The notes under the pieces were generated by a model. That model searched no databases, was not told where the DNA came from, and saw nothing but the letters and a program-made list of their open reading frames with translations. A stretch of DNA of 64,000 bases from Parietichytrium sp. I65-24A (Eukaryota > Sar > Bigyra > Thraustochytrida > Thraustochytriidae), in assembly GCA_012862575.1 (NCBI GenBank), contig BLSF01000022.1:1-64000 (forward strand). The letters are read 5' to 3'. The stretch's first letter is position 1; each line of letters begins with the position of its first letter. The translations under genes were made by a program, and so were the position numbers. Below, one piece after another: positions 39,591 to 50,177 of the stretch.

Positions 39591-39954
39591 CAGAGAGATC
39601 GAAGACACGCTGACGAGGATGGTTCGCGACACAAGGCCGCTCATATCACGGCCGTCTCCTGCTAAATTCCTCACTCTCCCGTCTCAATGCGAGTAAGCCA
39701 GTCACATCAAGTCGCTTTGACGTCTATGTGACGCGAGACTATGTTTGACGTCACTTCTCCCCCGTCGTTATGGATAGGGTTAGGTTTTCCAGAGCGCCCT
39801 CGAGAGACGCCTTTTGGCGCAAAGGGGTGGTTGCAGCGCAGGGAAAGCGTGGTAGTGCGGCTAGGCGATCGGCCTAATGCTTCGCCCTGTCTCGCGGGGG
39901 CGTAGCGGGCGCTAGTGTTTGGGGCAGTCGTAGCCATTGCACAGAGCCAAAGAA

Positions 39955-39962
39955 GTGAGAGT

Positions 39963-39993
<31 letters not shown>

Positions 39994-40010
39994 GGAGAGG
40001 GGAAGGGAGA
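39955..40010 (+). repeat. GA-rich tract in eL43 leader
   Basis: Nearly pure purine (GAGA dinucleotide) for over 50 bases, ending about 55 bases before the eL43 ATG. A similar GA tract precedes the phosphomannomutase ATG (60633-60716). It could be a GAGA-type promoter element or an untranslated leader. Confidence 0.7.
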
Positions 40011-40065
40011 CACTGTCGAGAGAAGAGTCACTCGTGCAGTCAACGGAGACAAAACACACAGAAAG

Positions 40066-40766
40066 ATGGTAAGTGCGCGGCGGCTGGCGGTGTGGCGTGA
40101 ACGGTGGGTCTGCGAGGACAGGAGCGCATGCTAGGCTTGGTGCTGTGCCTGAAGCAGCGAGCGACTGGAGGAAAGGATGGATGTGTCGATCTGATCGAGC
40201 GGCCAGGACCCCGAGGCAGATGGGCTCGTTGCCGTGTTGAACCCGTGCGCGACGCGTCTTGCCAGGGCCTGATGCGGGAGCTGGCGTTTGCATGTGACGG
40301 AATAGTCTGTGTGTGCCGTTGCTGCGTCGCGGGCTTGTATCAGGGATGCAGTTCTTTGGACGGTTTGGGTGGTTGCGGAGTCCTTTGGTGCATTTTGATT
40401 TTTGATGTGATCTTTTGTTGACATTTTCTTGTGTTCACGTGTTTCTTGCATCTCTGCGGCGACGACGAAATATTGCGACGGCTGTAGGGCAAACGCACAC
40501 AGAAGGCTGGTATCACAGGGAAATTCGGAACCCGCTATGGTTCCTCCCTCCGTAAGGTCGTAAAGAAGATCGAGATCTCCCAGCACGCCAAGTACGACTG
40601 CCCATTCTGCGGCAAGCACTCTGTCAAGAGAAAGTGTGTTGGAATCTGGGACTGCAAGGCTTGCAAGAAGAGAATGGCTGGAGGCGCATATGTTCTCAGC
40701 ACACCTGCTGCTGCTGATGTTCGTACCACTCTCACCCGTGTGAAGAAGAACGCCCAGATTGTTTAA
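40066..40766 (+). CDS. 60S ribosomal protein eL43 (L37a), one long intron
   Basis: Large-subunit zinc-finger ribosomal protein, 93 residues. Exon 1 is only the ATG (40066-40068); a 419-nt intron (GTAAGT...GGCTGTAG) joins to exon 2 (40488-40766) to read [20 protein letters not shown]. The C4 zinc finger is CPFC...DCKAC, followed by [15 protein letters not shown], all matching L37a. AATAAA at 40773 follows the stop by 7 bases. Exon 1 with only the initiator codon is a known arrangement in ribosomal-protein genes. The GA-rich leader precedes it. The gene shares a divergent promoter region with Rab11. Confidence 0.95.
40069..40487 (+). other. eL43 intron, 419 nt
   Basis: Donor GTAAGT directly after the ATG and acceptor TGTAG. 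It is about four times the median intron length in this window. I looked for box C/D and H/ACA motifs of a snoRNA and found no convincing pair. Confidence 0.9.
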
Positions 40767-43700
40767 CTTCTCAATAAAACATCTTCTTTGCTAGTTGCTT
40801 ATTTTGTGAATTGTTTCTGCAGTCGAGGTGTCTGGTCCGTGTAAGGATGGGTTTGTAGGCTTCCATCTGAAAACTGCACGGTCACGCTTTTTCTTACTTG
40901 GGACGTCAAGCTTTTCGAAGACGGGTTTTGTATTTGCGTTCGTATGTTCGCGCGGCTGATGCAGTCAAGGAACATTTCTTCTAATGAGCTTTTTGGTTGC
41001 TTCAATTTAACAGTTCAGGATTTCTTCGCTCTGATTTTTTAAGTTTTTCCAATTTAGTAGAGTATGTTGAGTATGAAGCGACGAATTGAAACGAGGCCGG
41101 CCTGGTTCTAGGCTCGGGCAAGCACGCGGCCGCCAACATGTGGCGACTATTTCTCTTTCACGTGCTTGCTGTCATATACAAAACCAGGCCGATCCATCGC
41201 CGCAATGATCGGTACTTCAGACTTCATTTCAGAGGAGGAAATGGTATGAAAAGGGGTGTTGCCTAGCACTTGTCCAGGTCGTTGTGAGTGCTGCTCTTGG
41301 TCTGGCCGCTCGGTGCCTTGACAGAATCTTCTGTCTGGAATGGAAACGGCTCATTTTGCCCTGATGGCCTCGCCCGGAAGTCGGGGCGAGGCCGCCAGCC
41401 TCACGCACCACCGGGACAGTCGTCCATGCTGTAGTACGACGACGACGAGTTGCTCTCGTTCCGGAGAACCTGTCCCTGTGATCTTCGCATAATTTGCCCT
41501 TGCGACCGATTTGCCATCAGGGCGGATATTTGCCGGGCCACGTAGGCCACGGCGTCGATTATCAATCAGACCATGTCCGGCAGTCCGGCGCTTAACTCGT
41601 TACTTGGCTCTTGGGGAAAAGGTGCTCCACCTACTCTGCTCGCGCCTGCTCCTCTGGTACGACCGGAGTGCCGTTCCTCGTTGACAGTGCGTTTCGGGTC
41701 TGCTGCAAAGACCCCAACTCGAAGGCCAACGCGACTCACTTTCAAGTCCTTTGAGAGTGCAAAAGTTGCAGAGCGTTCACCCGCGCAAATAGTGCACTCT
41801 AGTACTAGTACTGTACTGAGATGTACTGAGTACCGGTACGTACCAGTACAATTGCTTTACCCGCCGGCCGTACATGTCTGTACTGAGTACCACGGCTTAC
41901 CAGAAGTGGATGAATACAGTGCCTACGCATTGTGTGTAAGAGAGGAGGCGTGGAACAATCTCGAATGGCCAAAGCTCCGAGAGTCAAAAGGCCGAGTCAT
42001 TTCGGTCTGAGGGGAATCCCGAGCCGGCGACCTGGCAAGCTGGCAAGCTGGCGGAGATGGAAAAGAGCAGTGAGGTGTTCTTTGCTGGTCTATTCGATCG
42101 GAATCGGAGGGAATGAGTGTTTTTGAGTTCGGAATTCGGGGCAAGGAACGTTGCCGAGAATCTAGAGCTGCATCTAGATGGATTGCTTGCAATTGTGAGT
42201 CTGCCAGAGCACGGCACGTTGCTGCGTTTCAATGCCAATACAGTGGTCAACGTCGTGCTCCGCCGAGCACTGCGTCCAGCTGTGGCAAAATGGAGAGGTG
42301 AACTCCCTGGAGAAGATCATGCAAAGACTTTGATTCACTGTCAACATTTTATTATTTATTGTGTGGAAAAACTGAAAACGTCAATGGACATTCAAGCGCA
42401 GCGCGGTTGAGCTATCTCCCGCCATACTTCGGTTCGAGCTTGGCCACCGTGGCCACTTTCTGTCAGCCCCCAATTGGCCTTGAGACTCTGTCTCAAGATA
42501 AATTTTACCACAAAGGGGGCGTCATTCGCACTCGTGCTCGCCCGTACTGCTTCAAAAGTCCGAGAAAAGACACCATTCATTGTGCCCGAAGTGCGGTTCG
42601 AGATGTCCTGCGAGGCCGATGACCTGCTAGACCTCTCGCTCGAGAGATGTTTAGAGCATCTCTGTACCCACTTCAGACTTTTTAGTGAAAAGGTCTCGAG
42701 TAATAAGTCGGCGTGAGTTTTGTTTCCCTGTCGTAATTCTCAATGTCACGCCGCTCTTTCGCGGTCAGCCCAGTGCATGATTCTTCTCCCAAGCGACTGG
42801 GCTGCGCGCCTCACCCACCGGGCTTCTTGTTCTTGAGGCGTTCTTGTCTCCGCTGCGCATAAGCTGGGTCGACCTTGCTCCTCAAATTGCCCAGCGCTCG
42901 CGCGAGCACGCGCGAGAGGTTCATTGCCACTCACGCCATCCTGACAAAGTGTTTGCTGTTCCTCGCGGGCCCTCTTCTGCACGGACGAGTTTGGGGTCTG
43001 CGCGGCCAGACGCCACGCCACGTTGCGGTCTCGGCAAGTGCAAGTGCAACTGGGAGTGTATAGCTCTGAAATGCTGACAGTATCTGGCAGTATTTGCGAC
43101 GCCGTAGCCACTGCCCACCTTGCTCGCTGGTATGAACCAGTACAACACCGACCGTGACTAGTTCACTGTCACTTGCGCAGTGGCCCACTACAGGTACTGA
43201 CATGAGTACTCATTACAGTCTGCGAATCATTTGATACGCCAGCGATCCGGAGCAGCGGTGCTTTTGCAGTGGAGGCTTGATCCCAAATCTCCGAGTTTTC
43301 TGACAAGCACTGCCATGTTCGTATGACCGTGATCATGATGGACAAGTCAACAGAATTCACAGTCAATCAAGCAGTCAGCGGGTCACAAATCTCTGCTTGC
43401 CTCCCTCTCCTCCTACTCACTCCCGTACACAGGCACACTTGCTCTGCATTCTCTGCAACCGTGAACTGTGAACTGTGAACTGTGCACTGTGCACTGCGAA
43501 CTGCGAACTGTAAACCGTGCACTGACCTTCTTTTGCTTTCTTGCTTTCTTTCTTTCCTTCCTTGTTTTCTCTCTGAGTTGTTTTCTCTCCTGGGTTGTGA
43601 GCACTCAATTCCGCAATTCTTTTTCTCCGCCCCAAACACCCGGGTACACACCTCCCAGCGAACAGTTCGCGAACAAGCAACGGACAAGTGGCGGGGCGCA

Positions 43701-44229
43701 GTGTTTCACGTAGGCGACGGTAGCGGCAGCTGGAGTAGCAGTGAGCGGTGAGCAATGTGAATGATTTTGTACTCTGCGTTCGCAGGTGTTACGTGCGATA
43801 AAAGCAACGACTGTGTTTCTTGCACGGTACTCAGTACTCGCAGTCAGCACTCACTGTCAGTACAGACCGCACTCGCACACTCGCGTTGGCATTGGCGTTG
43901 GTGTTGGCATTGGCGTTGGTGTTGGCATTGGCATTGGCATTGGCGTTGGCATTGGCGTTGGCATTGGCGTTGGCGTTGGCATTGGCGTTGGCGTTGGCGT
44001 TGGCGTTGGCGTTGGCGTTGGCAGTGACAAGACGCGCCAAAAACCCACGGACAGCCCTTTCGCGCGCCACTTCCCTCTGCGCCTGCACCGACGCGAGGAA
44101 TCGAGGAATCGTGAGGAATCGCGTGCCTGCGTTTAGAATCTGTCGGAGAGTGGCGCCGATTGGACTCAGGGCGGGAAGGTTATGAGAGCGGGAGCCGATC
44201 GCCAGGTCGTCGGGTAATCGAGCTCGGAC
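40767..44229. other. 3.5 kb gene-poor region
   Basis: No recognisable gene. Features seen are GTAC palindrome clusters at 41800-41890 and 43822-43836, repeated TGAACTGTGAACTGTG words at about 43455-43520, and the hexamer tract at 43884-44022. Two or three frames of about 90-120 codons are mutually antisense and unconvincing. Confidence 0.5.
43884..44022. repeat. hexanucleotide array (GTTGGC/ATTGGC)n
   Basis: About 23 tandem hexamers, alternating GTTGGC and ATTGGC at first and becoming pure GTTGGC at the right end, in the 346 bp before the SH3 protein start codon. Such length is likely polymorphic. The apparent Ala-Asn or Val-Gly frames across it are repeat artefacts. Confidence 0.9.
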
Positions 44230-45612
44230 ATGGCGCAGGCTATAGAGCACCTGGATGCAACAGTCATCTGCGACACCGAGTCGCTTTGCGTGGGGAATAA
44301 GAAGGACAAGGTAAGCATCGCGCGCGGCACGAAAGTTACGCTCACTCACAGGTATCAGTCTGCATTCTATGCCAAAATAAACGGCGATGGCGAGGCGTTG
44401 TGGCTGCAAAGTAAGGTGCTACAAATCGCCAAGTCGGTGCCATCAAACAAAAAGAAAGAGGTTCTCGCCCAAGCGTTGTACAAATTTGATAAAGTGGCGC
44501 AAAAGATCCCTCGAGGAGTTTCTATGCAAAAAGGTGATCGCATGGAGGTGCTCAAACAAGATGGTAACTGGTATTTCGGGGTAAATACAAGAACAAAGGA
44601 GTCTGGCATCTTTCCAATCAACTTTGTTCAAGTAATAGAGACTTCAGAACAGGTCGAAATTGCTGAAACTGAGTCGAAGCAATCCTCTGAAACGTCAAAA
44701 CTGCTCCGGAAACAGTCATCTGAAGACGCCCGAGCAGATTTGCGGTCTGGCTCAGACGCAGACAATTCGGACTCAGAATCAGCATCGGAATCTGGATCAG
44801 AGTTGGAATCGGAATCGGAATCAGAATCAGAATCAGAATTGAATGTGGAATCCGAGTTGGACTCACAGTCTGGAAGAAGTTCCGTGGCCGAGACGGAAAC
44901 CGAACCTGAGGCTGAGACGAGCGATACAAAAAGTGAGATGGCTTCGGGAATCCTTGAAGTATCTTTAGATGCTGCGAAGAACTATAGTTGTGACTTGGGG
45001 GCAGCAGATACAGAGCTCAAATTATCGTCTGGGTTATGCAAAAGCCAAGACACTGTGCAATCAGCCCAACAAGCGACTGACGCAGCCGATTGTGATGCTG
45101 CTGTACACCATATTGCCGAGCATCGCCCCTGCGCAGTCAAGACCTTGCAGCAGATTTGCGCGGATCATATTCAAGCTGCAGAAAATGTCGATTCTATTAC
45201 CAAGTTGGTCATGCGCAACTATCGGTCGCACTGCTCGAGAAGTTTCGCTGTCGTAATGCTTCGCCAGATGCAAAACATGCGGGAACAATTCGCCCTGCAG
45301 GAACAGCGTCGCTGTCACCAAATGATGGAGGAGTTTGAAAACGAACAGGATGTATTAATCATGGAAATCGAGAGACTCTCTACGAACAGTATCAACAAGG
45401 AGCTGGTACAAAAGCTGGAGGACCAAAGCGAACAAATCGCGAAGCAAAATCATCTGATCAGTGCTTATCGGGAGCGAATCAAGACTTTGCAGGAATCTCT
45501 TTCACAGGTTGAAAACCAAAGATGGCTCGATCAAGAGCTCGCTTTCTTGAATGATCGCCAACCAACTAAAGACTCTCGGTCTCCAAGGATGTCGCGACAC
45601 TACTCCATGTAA
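44230..45612 (+). CDS. SH3 and coiled-coil protein
   Basis: A 460-residue single-exon protein. Residues about 8-72 form an SH3-like strand region (ATVICDTESLCVGNKKD). Residues about 78-137 are a canonical SH3 domain: AQALYKFD (ALYxF), PRGVSMQKGDRMEVL, GNWYFG with the ligand-contacting Trp, and GIFPINFVQVI. It continues with an acidic Ser/Glu-rich stretch coded by GAATCN hexamers (about 175-225) and a C-terminal helix-rich part (about 320-450) with heptads ending MSRHYSM. The domain order suggests a proline-motif binding adaptor in traffic or cytoskeleton. No family name is justified. Confidence 0.75.
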   Translation: MAQAIEHLDATVICDTESLCVGNKKDKVSIARGTKVTLTHRYQSAFYAKINGDGEALWLQSKVLQIAKSVPSNKKKEVLAQALYKFDKVAQKIPRGVSMQKGDRMEVLKQDGNWYFGVNTRTKESGIFPINFVQVIETSEQVEIAETESKQSSETSKLLRKQSSEDARADLRSGSDADNSDSESASESGSELESESESESESELNVESELDSQSGRSSVAETETEPEAETSDTKSEMASGILEVSLDAAKNYSCDLGAADTELKLSSGLCKSQDTVQSAQQATDAADCDAAVHHIAEHRPCAVKTLQQICADHIQAAENVDSITKLVMRNYRSHCSRSFAVVMLRQMQNMREQFALQEQRRCHQMMEEFENEQDVLIMEIERLSTNSINKELVQKLEDQSEQIAKQNHLISAYRERIKTLQESLSQVENQRWLDQELAFLNDRQPTKDSRSPRMSRHYSM

Positions 45613-46067
45613 ATGCGTCTCCTACCTCTGCGTTCCTTGTATGGACGGAAGTGGTGTCTGGAGCTTGGTAGATGAGGAGAATGCCAAGTGTTGATTCACC
45701 TGTCAATGATACTTTCGTGGTGAGGTCAAGGTGGGTTCCTGCCTCTTCGAAAGATAGCATGCAAATAAGTTTCTCGGCACAGATTCCCTGTCAAGCCGTG
45801 GTAGGTGGTGTCTCAGATAGCGTAACAAACAATAAACTTGGGTTAGAGTATCCATAATCTGTTTTCCGTGTGTTTTCTTCCTTATGTCACTTGAGAGTTG
45901 TGAAAAGGAAAGTGAGCGATCCGAAAGAAAAACCTAACCTAATCATTGATTCGAAAACAAGGTTTCGAGAATTTGCATTATGTACACAAAAATGGCGGTG
46001 GAACGCCACAGTGAATCTAGAATAGTTTAATTTTGCCAAGTTGTTGCGTTAGTGAAGTCCACTTTCT
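45613..46067. other. convergent 3' spacer
   Basis: Between the SH3 protein and TBC genes. AATAAA at 45831 is a candidate SH3-gene polyadenylation signal. No gene seen. Confidence 0.5.
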
Positions 46068-49000
46068 TCACAAAATAATTTCACCTTCTAGCGAGTCAAA
46101 TTGGGCCTCAAGACAGTTTCGCCAAGGTGCAGATTTTACCAATTTAATCTGATCCTCCAAATCATCGAGCAGAACCTGCGTTGTTGACGAAGAAGTAAGT
46201 GTCCTCGATGACCAAGTTGCTCGGAGCGTAAAGCCAACTCCGCTTCGCTGCGAAGATGAAGAGCTTGATGTCAACGCTTCATTTCGTTCTGCCTCAAAGG
46301 CAGACTGAAAGGTTTCGAGCTGAGCAGTAACATGCTCAATGCGGACAGCTTCACAAAGTGCTGCCTGGTGCTCATACGTCACGCTGTGCAACAAAGAGGT
46401 CAAGTCATGAATTCTCTCACTGATGTCCGTGTTTGGCAACAAGTCAGCAAGTTTAGAGAGCTCCAGCACAAGATGGTAATTACTGCGCAGCGCCCAGTAT
46501 GATGCCCGACGTTCCTGGGTTGCCGTCAGCGACAGTTTCCGGAGCTCAAAGAGCTCCTCTCTGACCAGCTGAGGGTTGCTGCTCTGCTCGCTCAGTGGCT
46601 TGAGCTTGAGATCATCAGAGATCTTGTGCGGCTGACATGGAAGCCCATACACGGCGCTTACGGGGGCGCTTCGCGACCGAGATTTGAGTCCTCCATTTGG
46701 CCTCGGGGGAAGCGGCGGAGGCACGGCGGCACGTGTGTTTCTCGTAGTTTGATTGGTGCTGTTTTTGTTCGCCGTAGACACTGCGCTGTAATATCTGCGA
46801 TGTTCGGCGGTCTCCAAAGCTTGCGACGCAGAACGAAGGTCGACTTTGCGCGCCCGAATCCACTGCTCCGAAAACAGCGTGGCACTACCGTCAAGCGACC
46901 AAACACGCATCTGGTAGTTCAAAAGGGAAAAAAAGGCCGAAGAGTTACTCGACGACCCTTCATGGAGAAGAGGCTCCGCGCGAGAACCACTTTGGAACTC
47001 GCTCGGGAGAGAGGAAGGCGAAGAAAGGGCAGACGCGATTGGCTGCGACTGCTTCGTCTCATCACCCGAATTTTGCGAGCTAGAGCTGGAGTCTGCGCCA
47101 TCGCCTCGGTCCTCTTGACTTAACGCGTTATGGATCCTCTTGCGTACACTCTCCTGAATAAATACATACAAATCACTAAGTTGCTGAGCGATCAGCGGGT
47201 CCAGCGCTTCATAGAGGCCAATGGTGACATTCTCCGAATGAGTTTTGCCAACAATAAGCAGTGCAATGAGGTGAATGCGCCACTTTTGTCGCGCGCGTTC
47301 CAATTTCCGAATCTTGCGAGCACCTGCTCGCTGTGCCCCGGTGCCTCTGAGAGATTGTTCTGCGCCACAGCAATGGGAAGCATGGGCCGCAACTCCAGCA
47401 AGGTTGAACTGAGTTACATTGCAAGACCCGTAATTCCCTGTGATTGTGGGAGAACCCTTGCTGCTGGACGCGTTCTTCTTGTTTGATCGAAACACGTTGG
47501 CAATCTTCTTCCTCCAGTGCATTTTAGCAGGAGCGGCCGAGTTGAAGCTTTGCATGAGTTCTTCCAATAGCACTTCGGTATTGTGTGTCACAGGCAGCCC
47601 ATCTCGGGTTGTCCTCAAGCACAACCAAAGCCTCTCGAGAAGAGGATACACAGGCTCGTCATCTGTGGTGCTGTGGAGGAGGTCGTGAGCGGCTTGCAGA
47701 AGGCCATCTAGAAGGGCCTCGGTAGAACACACTCCCTCTGGGGCTCGCCAAAGTTGCGTACTATCTGAAAATGCGTCCATATCTTGCTTCGCCTCGATGA
47801 CAAGCTGCTTGCGCCTGCTCGCAGGGCTGACGTTTGCGCGCGCTTCCTTTGAGGAAAGAATTTGAGGCGAAGATTTGGAGCTCCGGGTGAGCTGCACAAT
47901 ATCTCTTGATGGATCGATTTTTTCTCGAGCGGCCCCAGATGGTAATGCAAATGGATTGCTATGCAAGTCCACATCCAAGGACGCAACATCCTTCTCAAGC
48001 TCAGCCTCCTCATCCTGGTCCAATTCTGTCTCCAAAGAGGAGTCGGACCCCTGACTACTCCCCTTGAGCAAATTTTCACTAAGCTTTTGCAGATTGGTTT
48101 GCGTCGGAAGCAGAGTCGACGCGCTGGTTGGGTTTCCAGGTAACGTTTCGTTGCGGTGCGTGTTAAGTAAGTCGTCGTTCCCAGTGATTTTCAGAATATC
48201 GCGGCAGCAGTTGACGGCGGCTTGCCGATATTCCTCTGCGGCATGGCAGTGGAACGGATTGCGCAAGTTAAAAACAATCCAGACTACCGTGAGAACTACT
48301 GGCGATCCAGCCGCCGCGGCGGCGGAAACTAGGCTCGACGAGAGGCTCGACGTTGTCTTCTCTTTCTTCGAGTCTCCCCCCCGGGGCGCTGTCTTCTTCC
48401 TGAGCATTCTTGGCGAAAGGGCCCCGTGTGGTCCAAATGGCAAGAAAGAGGTGCTGGAAGACTCCCTGGATGGATAAGGCTGAAATTGTGTGCGATTGGG
48501 ATGCTCTTGGGCAACTTTCAAGAGCGCGTCCATGTTGAGCCAATGCATCGGCGCGTTTTTACGAAACTCCATAATGCTTCCGGTGTCAAGAACCACACAC
48601 CACTGTAGCAGAGACCTCTGGAAGCTCGGCTGCGAGCCCCAGCTCTCCAGGCCGAGATTAAGTGCATCCATGAGCCCGCTGGCATCTTTCTGCTCCATAA
48701 GAGAGACATGGTTGATTTTGAAGAAAGAGAGCCATGCGGCAAAGATCGTCGTGACACCGTTCGTAAGCAGTACGTCATACATGCTTGCAAGAGCAGGTTC
48801 AGGGAGCACAGAAGCAAACAGGCTTAGCAGAGGGCCAATGAAAATGAACGTGAATGTGTTGTCGACGCCGCACGACCTGAACTGCATCATCAAATCTGGG
48901 AAGAATTGATCGATGAGCTGCTTGAGAACCCAAATGTCCCGCTTCAGCCCTACCATGTCTGTAGTGTGATAGTCTATTGCAACACTGGCACACACAAATA

Positions 49001-49511
49001 ACACTAACCAAAACGTGGACTCCTCGTCCTCCGTCACAAAGAGAAACTCGCTAGCGAAAAGATTCATGCCCTGCGTGTAACCGTGAAGTTTGTCATGGGC
49101 AGCACAAGCTCGAAGCACATTTTCAAGCCTGAGCAGCCACGAGTCTTTGTCGGGAACGTCGTCCCAAAACACGCCAGATCGAAGCAAGTCCTTGCGAATC
49201 TGAGTAACGTCGGCATCCTTCAAGACGCCGTCCTTTAGAAGATCGTGGAAATAAGTTTCGCCGAGGCCCATCTCCTCCTTGGTTTGAGCGGCAATGTCGC
49301 GCCAAATGGTCTTGCGGTTATCCGGGTCGAGATTGTCCTGTCCTTCGGATTCGCCTTTTGCGTTTTCCTGTGTGAGCGTGCTGAATGCGTCAAACAGCTC
49401 TCTAAACAGCGGGTGTGTGTATGAAAGCCTTCGATGATTGAATTTGTATTTTCGCCTGCACCCGTCCATCACGTGCTGCAAGACATCTTGCCGAGGCAGA
49501 GTGTTCGACAT
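46068..49511 (-). CDS. TBC-domain Rab GTPase-activating protein
   Basis: Predicted 1147-residue single-exon RabGAP. The TBC domain is in the N-terminal third (about residues 55-320): RKTIWRDIAAQ, the IxxDxxR arginine-finger motif IRKDLLRSGVF, the YxQ glutamine-finger motif GYTQGMN, and FFPDLMMQF, LPEPALASMYDVLLTNGVTTIFAAWLSFF. Both catalytic fingers are present, so GAP activity is expected. The remaining ~800 residues are largely disordered and Ser-rich, with short conserved-looking helical patches, no recognised domain. Start at the first ATG (MSNTLPRQDV); codons upstream begin with TTG. The Rab target cannot be read. Confidence 0.88.
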   Translation of the reverse strand: MSNTLPRQDVLQHVMDGCRRKYKFNHRRLSYTHPLFRELFDAFSTLTQENAKGESEGQDNLDPDNRKTIWRDIAAQTKEEMGLGETYFHDLLKDGVLKDADVTQIRKDLLRSGVFWDDVPDKDSWLLRLENVLRACAAHDKLHGYTQGMNLFASEFLFVTEDEESTFWLVLFVCASVAIDYHTTDMVGLKRDIWVLKQLIDQFFPDLMMQFRSCGVDNTFTFIFIGPLLSLFASVLPEPALASMYDVLLTNGVTTIFAAWLSFFKINHVSLMEQKDASGLMDALNLGLESWGSQPSFQRSLLQWCVVLDTGSIMEFRKNAPMHWLNMDALLKVAQEHPNRTQFQPYPSRESSSTSFLPFGPHGALSPRMLRKKTAPRGGDSKKEKTTSSLSSSLVSAAAAAGSPVVLTVVWIVFNLRNPFHCHAAEEYRQAAVNCCRDILKITGNDDLLNTHRNETLPGNPTSASTLLPTQTNLQKLSENLLKGSSQGSDSSLETELDQDEEAELEKDVASLDVDLHSNPFALPSGAAREKIDPSRDIVQLTRSSKSSPQILSSKEARANVSPASRRKQLVIEAKQDMDAFSDSTQLWRAPEGVCSTEALLDGLLQAAHDLLHSTTDDEPVYPLLERLWLCLRTTRDGLPVTHNTEVLLEELMQSFNSAAPAKMHWRKKIANVFRSNKKNASSSKGSPTITGNYGSCNVTQFNLAGVAAHASHCCGAEQSLRGTGAQRAGARKIRKLERARQKWRIHLIALLIVGKTHSENVTIGLYEALDPLIAQQLSDLYVFIQESVRKRIHNALSQEDRGDGADSSSSSQNSGDETKQSQPIASALSSPSSLPSEFQSGSRAEPLLHEGSSSNSSAFFSLLNYQMRVWSLDGSATLFSEQWIRARKVDLRSASQALETAEHRRYYSAVSTANKNSTNQTTRNTRAAVPPPLPPRPNGGLKSRSRSAPVSAVYGLPCQPHKISDDLKLKPLSEQSSNPQLVREELFELRKLSLTATQERRASYWALRSNYHLVLELSKLADLLPNTDISERIHDLTSLLHSVTYEHQAALCEAVRIEHVTAQLETFQSAFEAERNEALTSSSSSSQRSGVGFTLRATWSSRTLTSSSTTQVLLDDLEDQIKLVKSAPWRNCLEAQFDSLEGEIIL

Positions 49512-49820
49512 CTTGCGGTGCGCCGCGCCAGGCACCAAACCCTGGCTTTGATGATCCGCTTCAAATCACAGAGTCGCGCTCCTGATACGCAGCTCGGCCA
49601 ACGCCAGGGGCCGACACACGCGAGGGGTCACAAGAACACCCGCACCCGCAACTTCGTTGCAAACCAACAAACAGCCCAAACGCTGCCACAACGGGGGACG
49701 GGGCACAGGTCAGGAGAGATCGTTCGCGTACGCTCTCACGAGTCGACGAGGTCAGCGGTCAGCGAGTGCAGACACTGGACTCCGCAGACCAAAGCCGAGA
49801 GCGGCCCAACGCAGTCACAG

Positions 49821-49880
49821 AGTGCACAAGTGAAGTGCACAAGTGCACCAGTGACAAGTGCGCAAGTGCACAAGTGCAGA
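49821..49880. repeat. degenerate 8-10 bp array (CACAAGTG)n
   Basis: CACAAGTG units repeated with short variations. Confidence 0.7.
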
Positions 49881-50141
49881 GCACAAAATGCACTGCTCAG
49901 AGGAGACAGAGAGCAAGCGTGCTTGAATGCTTGACTTGAATATACCTGAATGCTTGAATGCTTGCTGCCAGTCACAGAGAGCGAGTGAGTGGGTGAGTGG
50001 GTGAGTGAGTTGGTGAGTGAGTGCTGTTACTGAGGACTGTGTGAGCCAAGTCACAGTGTGCTCTTCCGCCCATCATGATCCTCCTACCGCAAACCGGTAA
50101 TGCAGCACTGACTTGTGAGTACGCTGACTAACATGACCCAA

Positions 50142-50177
50142 TACTGAGAGTACTGAGAGTACTGAGAGTACTGAGAG
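50142..50177. repeat. 9-bp tandem array TACTGAGAG x4
   Basis: Four perfect copies. Confidence 0.85.

Larger units (their letters stand above)
38991..40065. other. divergent promoter region Rab11 / eL43
   Basis: Contains GAATTCTGAATTC words (39233-39252), GTACCGGTACC words (39398-39421), three 10-bp tandem units (39561-39590), and the GA-rich leader before eL43. No gene seen. Confidence 0.5.

Noticed and set aside
40069-40487. snoRNA inside the eL43 intron
   Set aside because: No well-placed C/D or H/ACA boxes found by eye.
42117-42410. 97-codon frame with fairly protein-like composition
   Set aside because: It begins at GTG rather than ATG and lacks a recognised pattern. It could be a decayed gene, but evidence is too weak.
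43761-44409. Long frames reading Ala-Leu, Val-Gly or Asn-Ala repeats
   Set aside because: Created by the hexamer array being free of stops; not genes.
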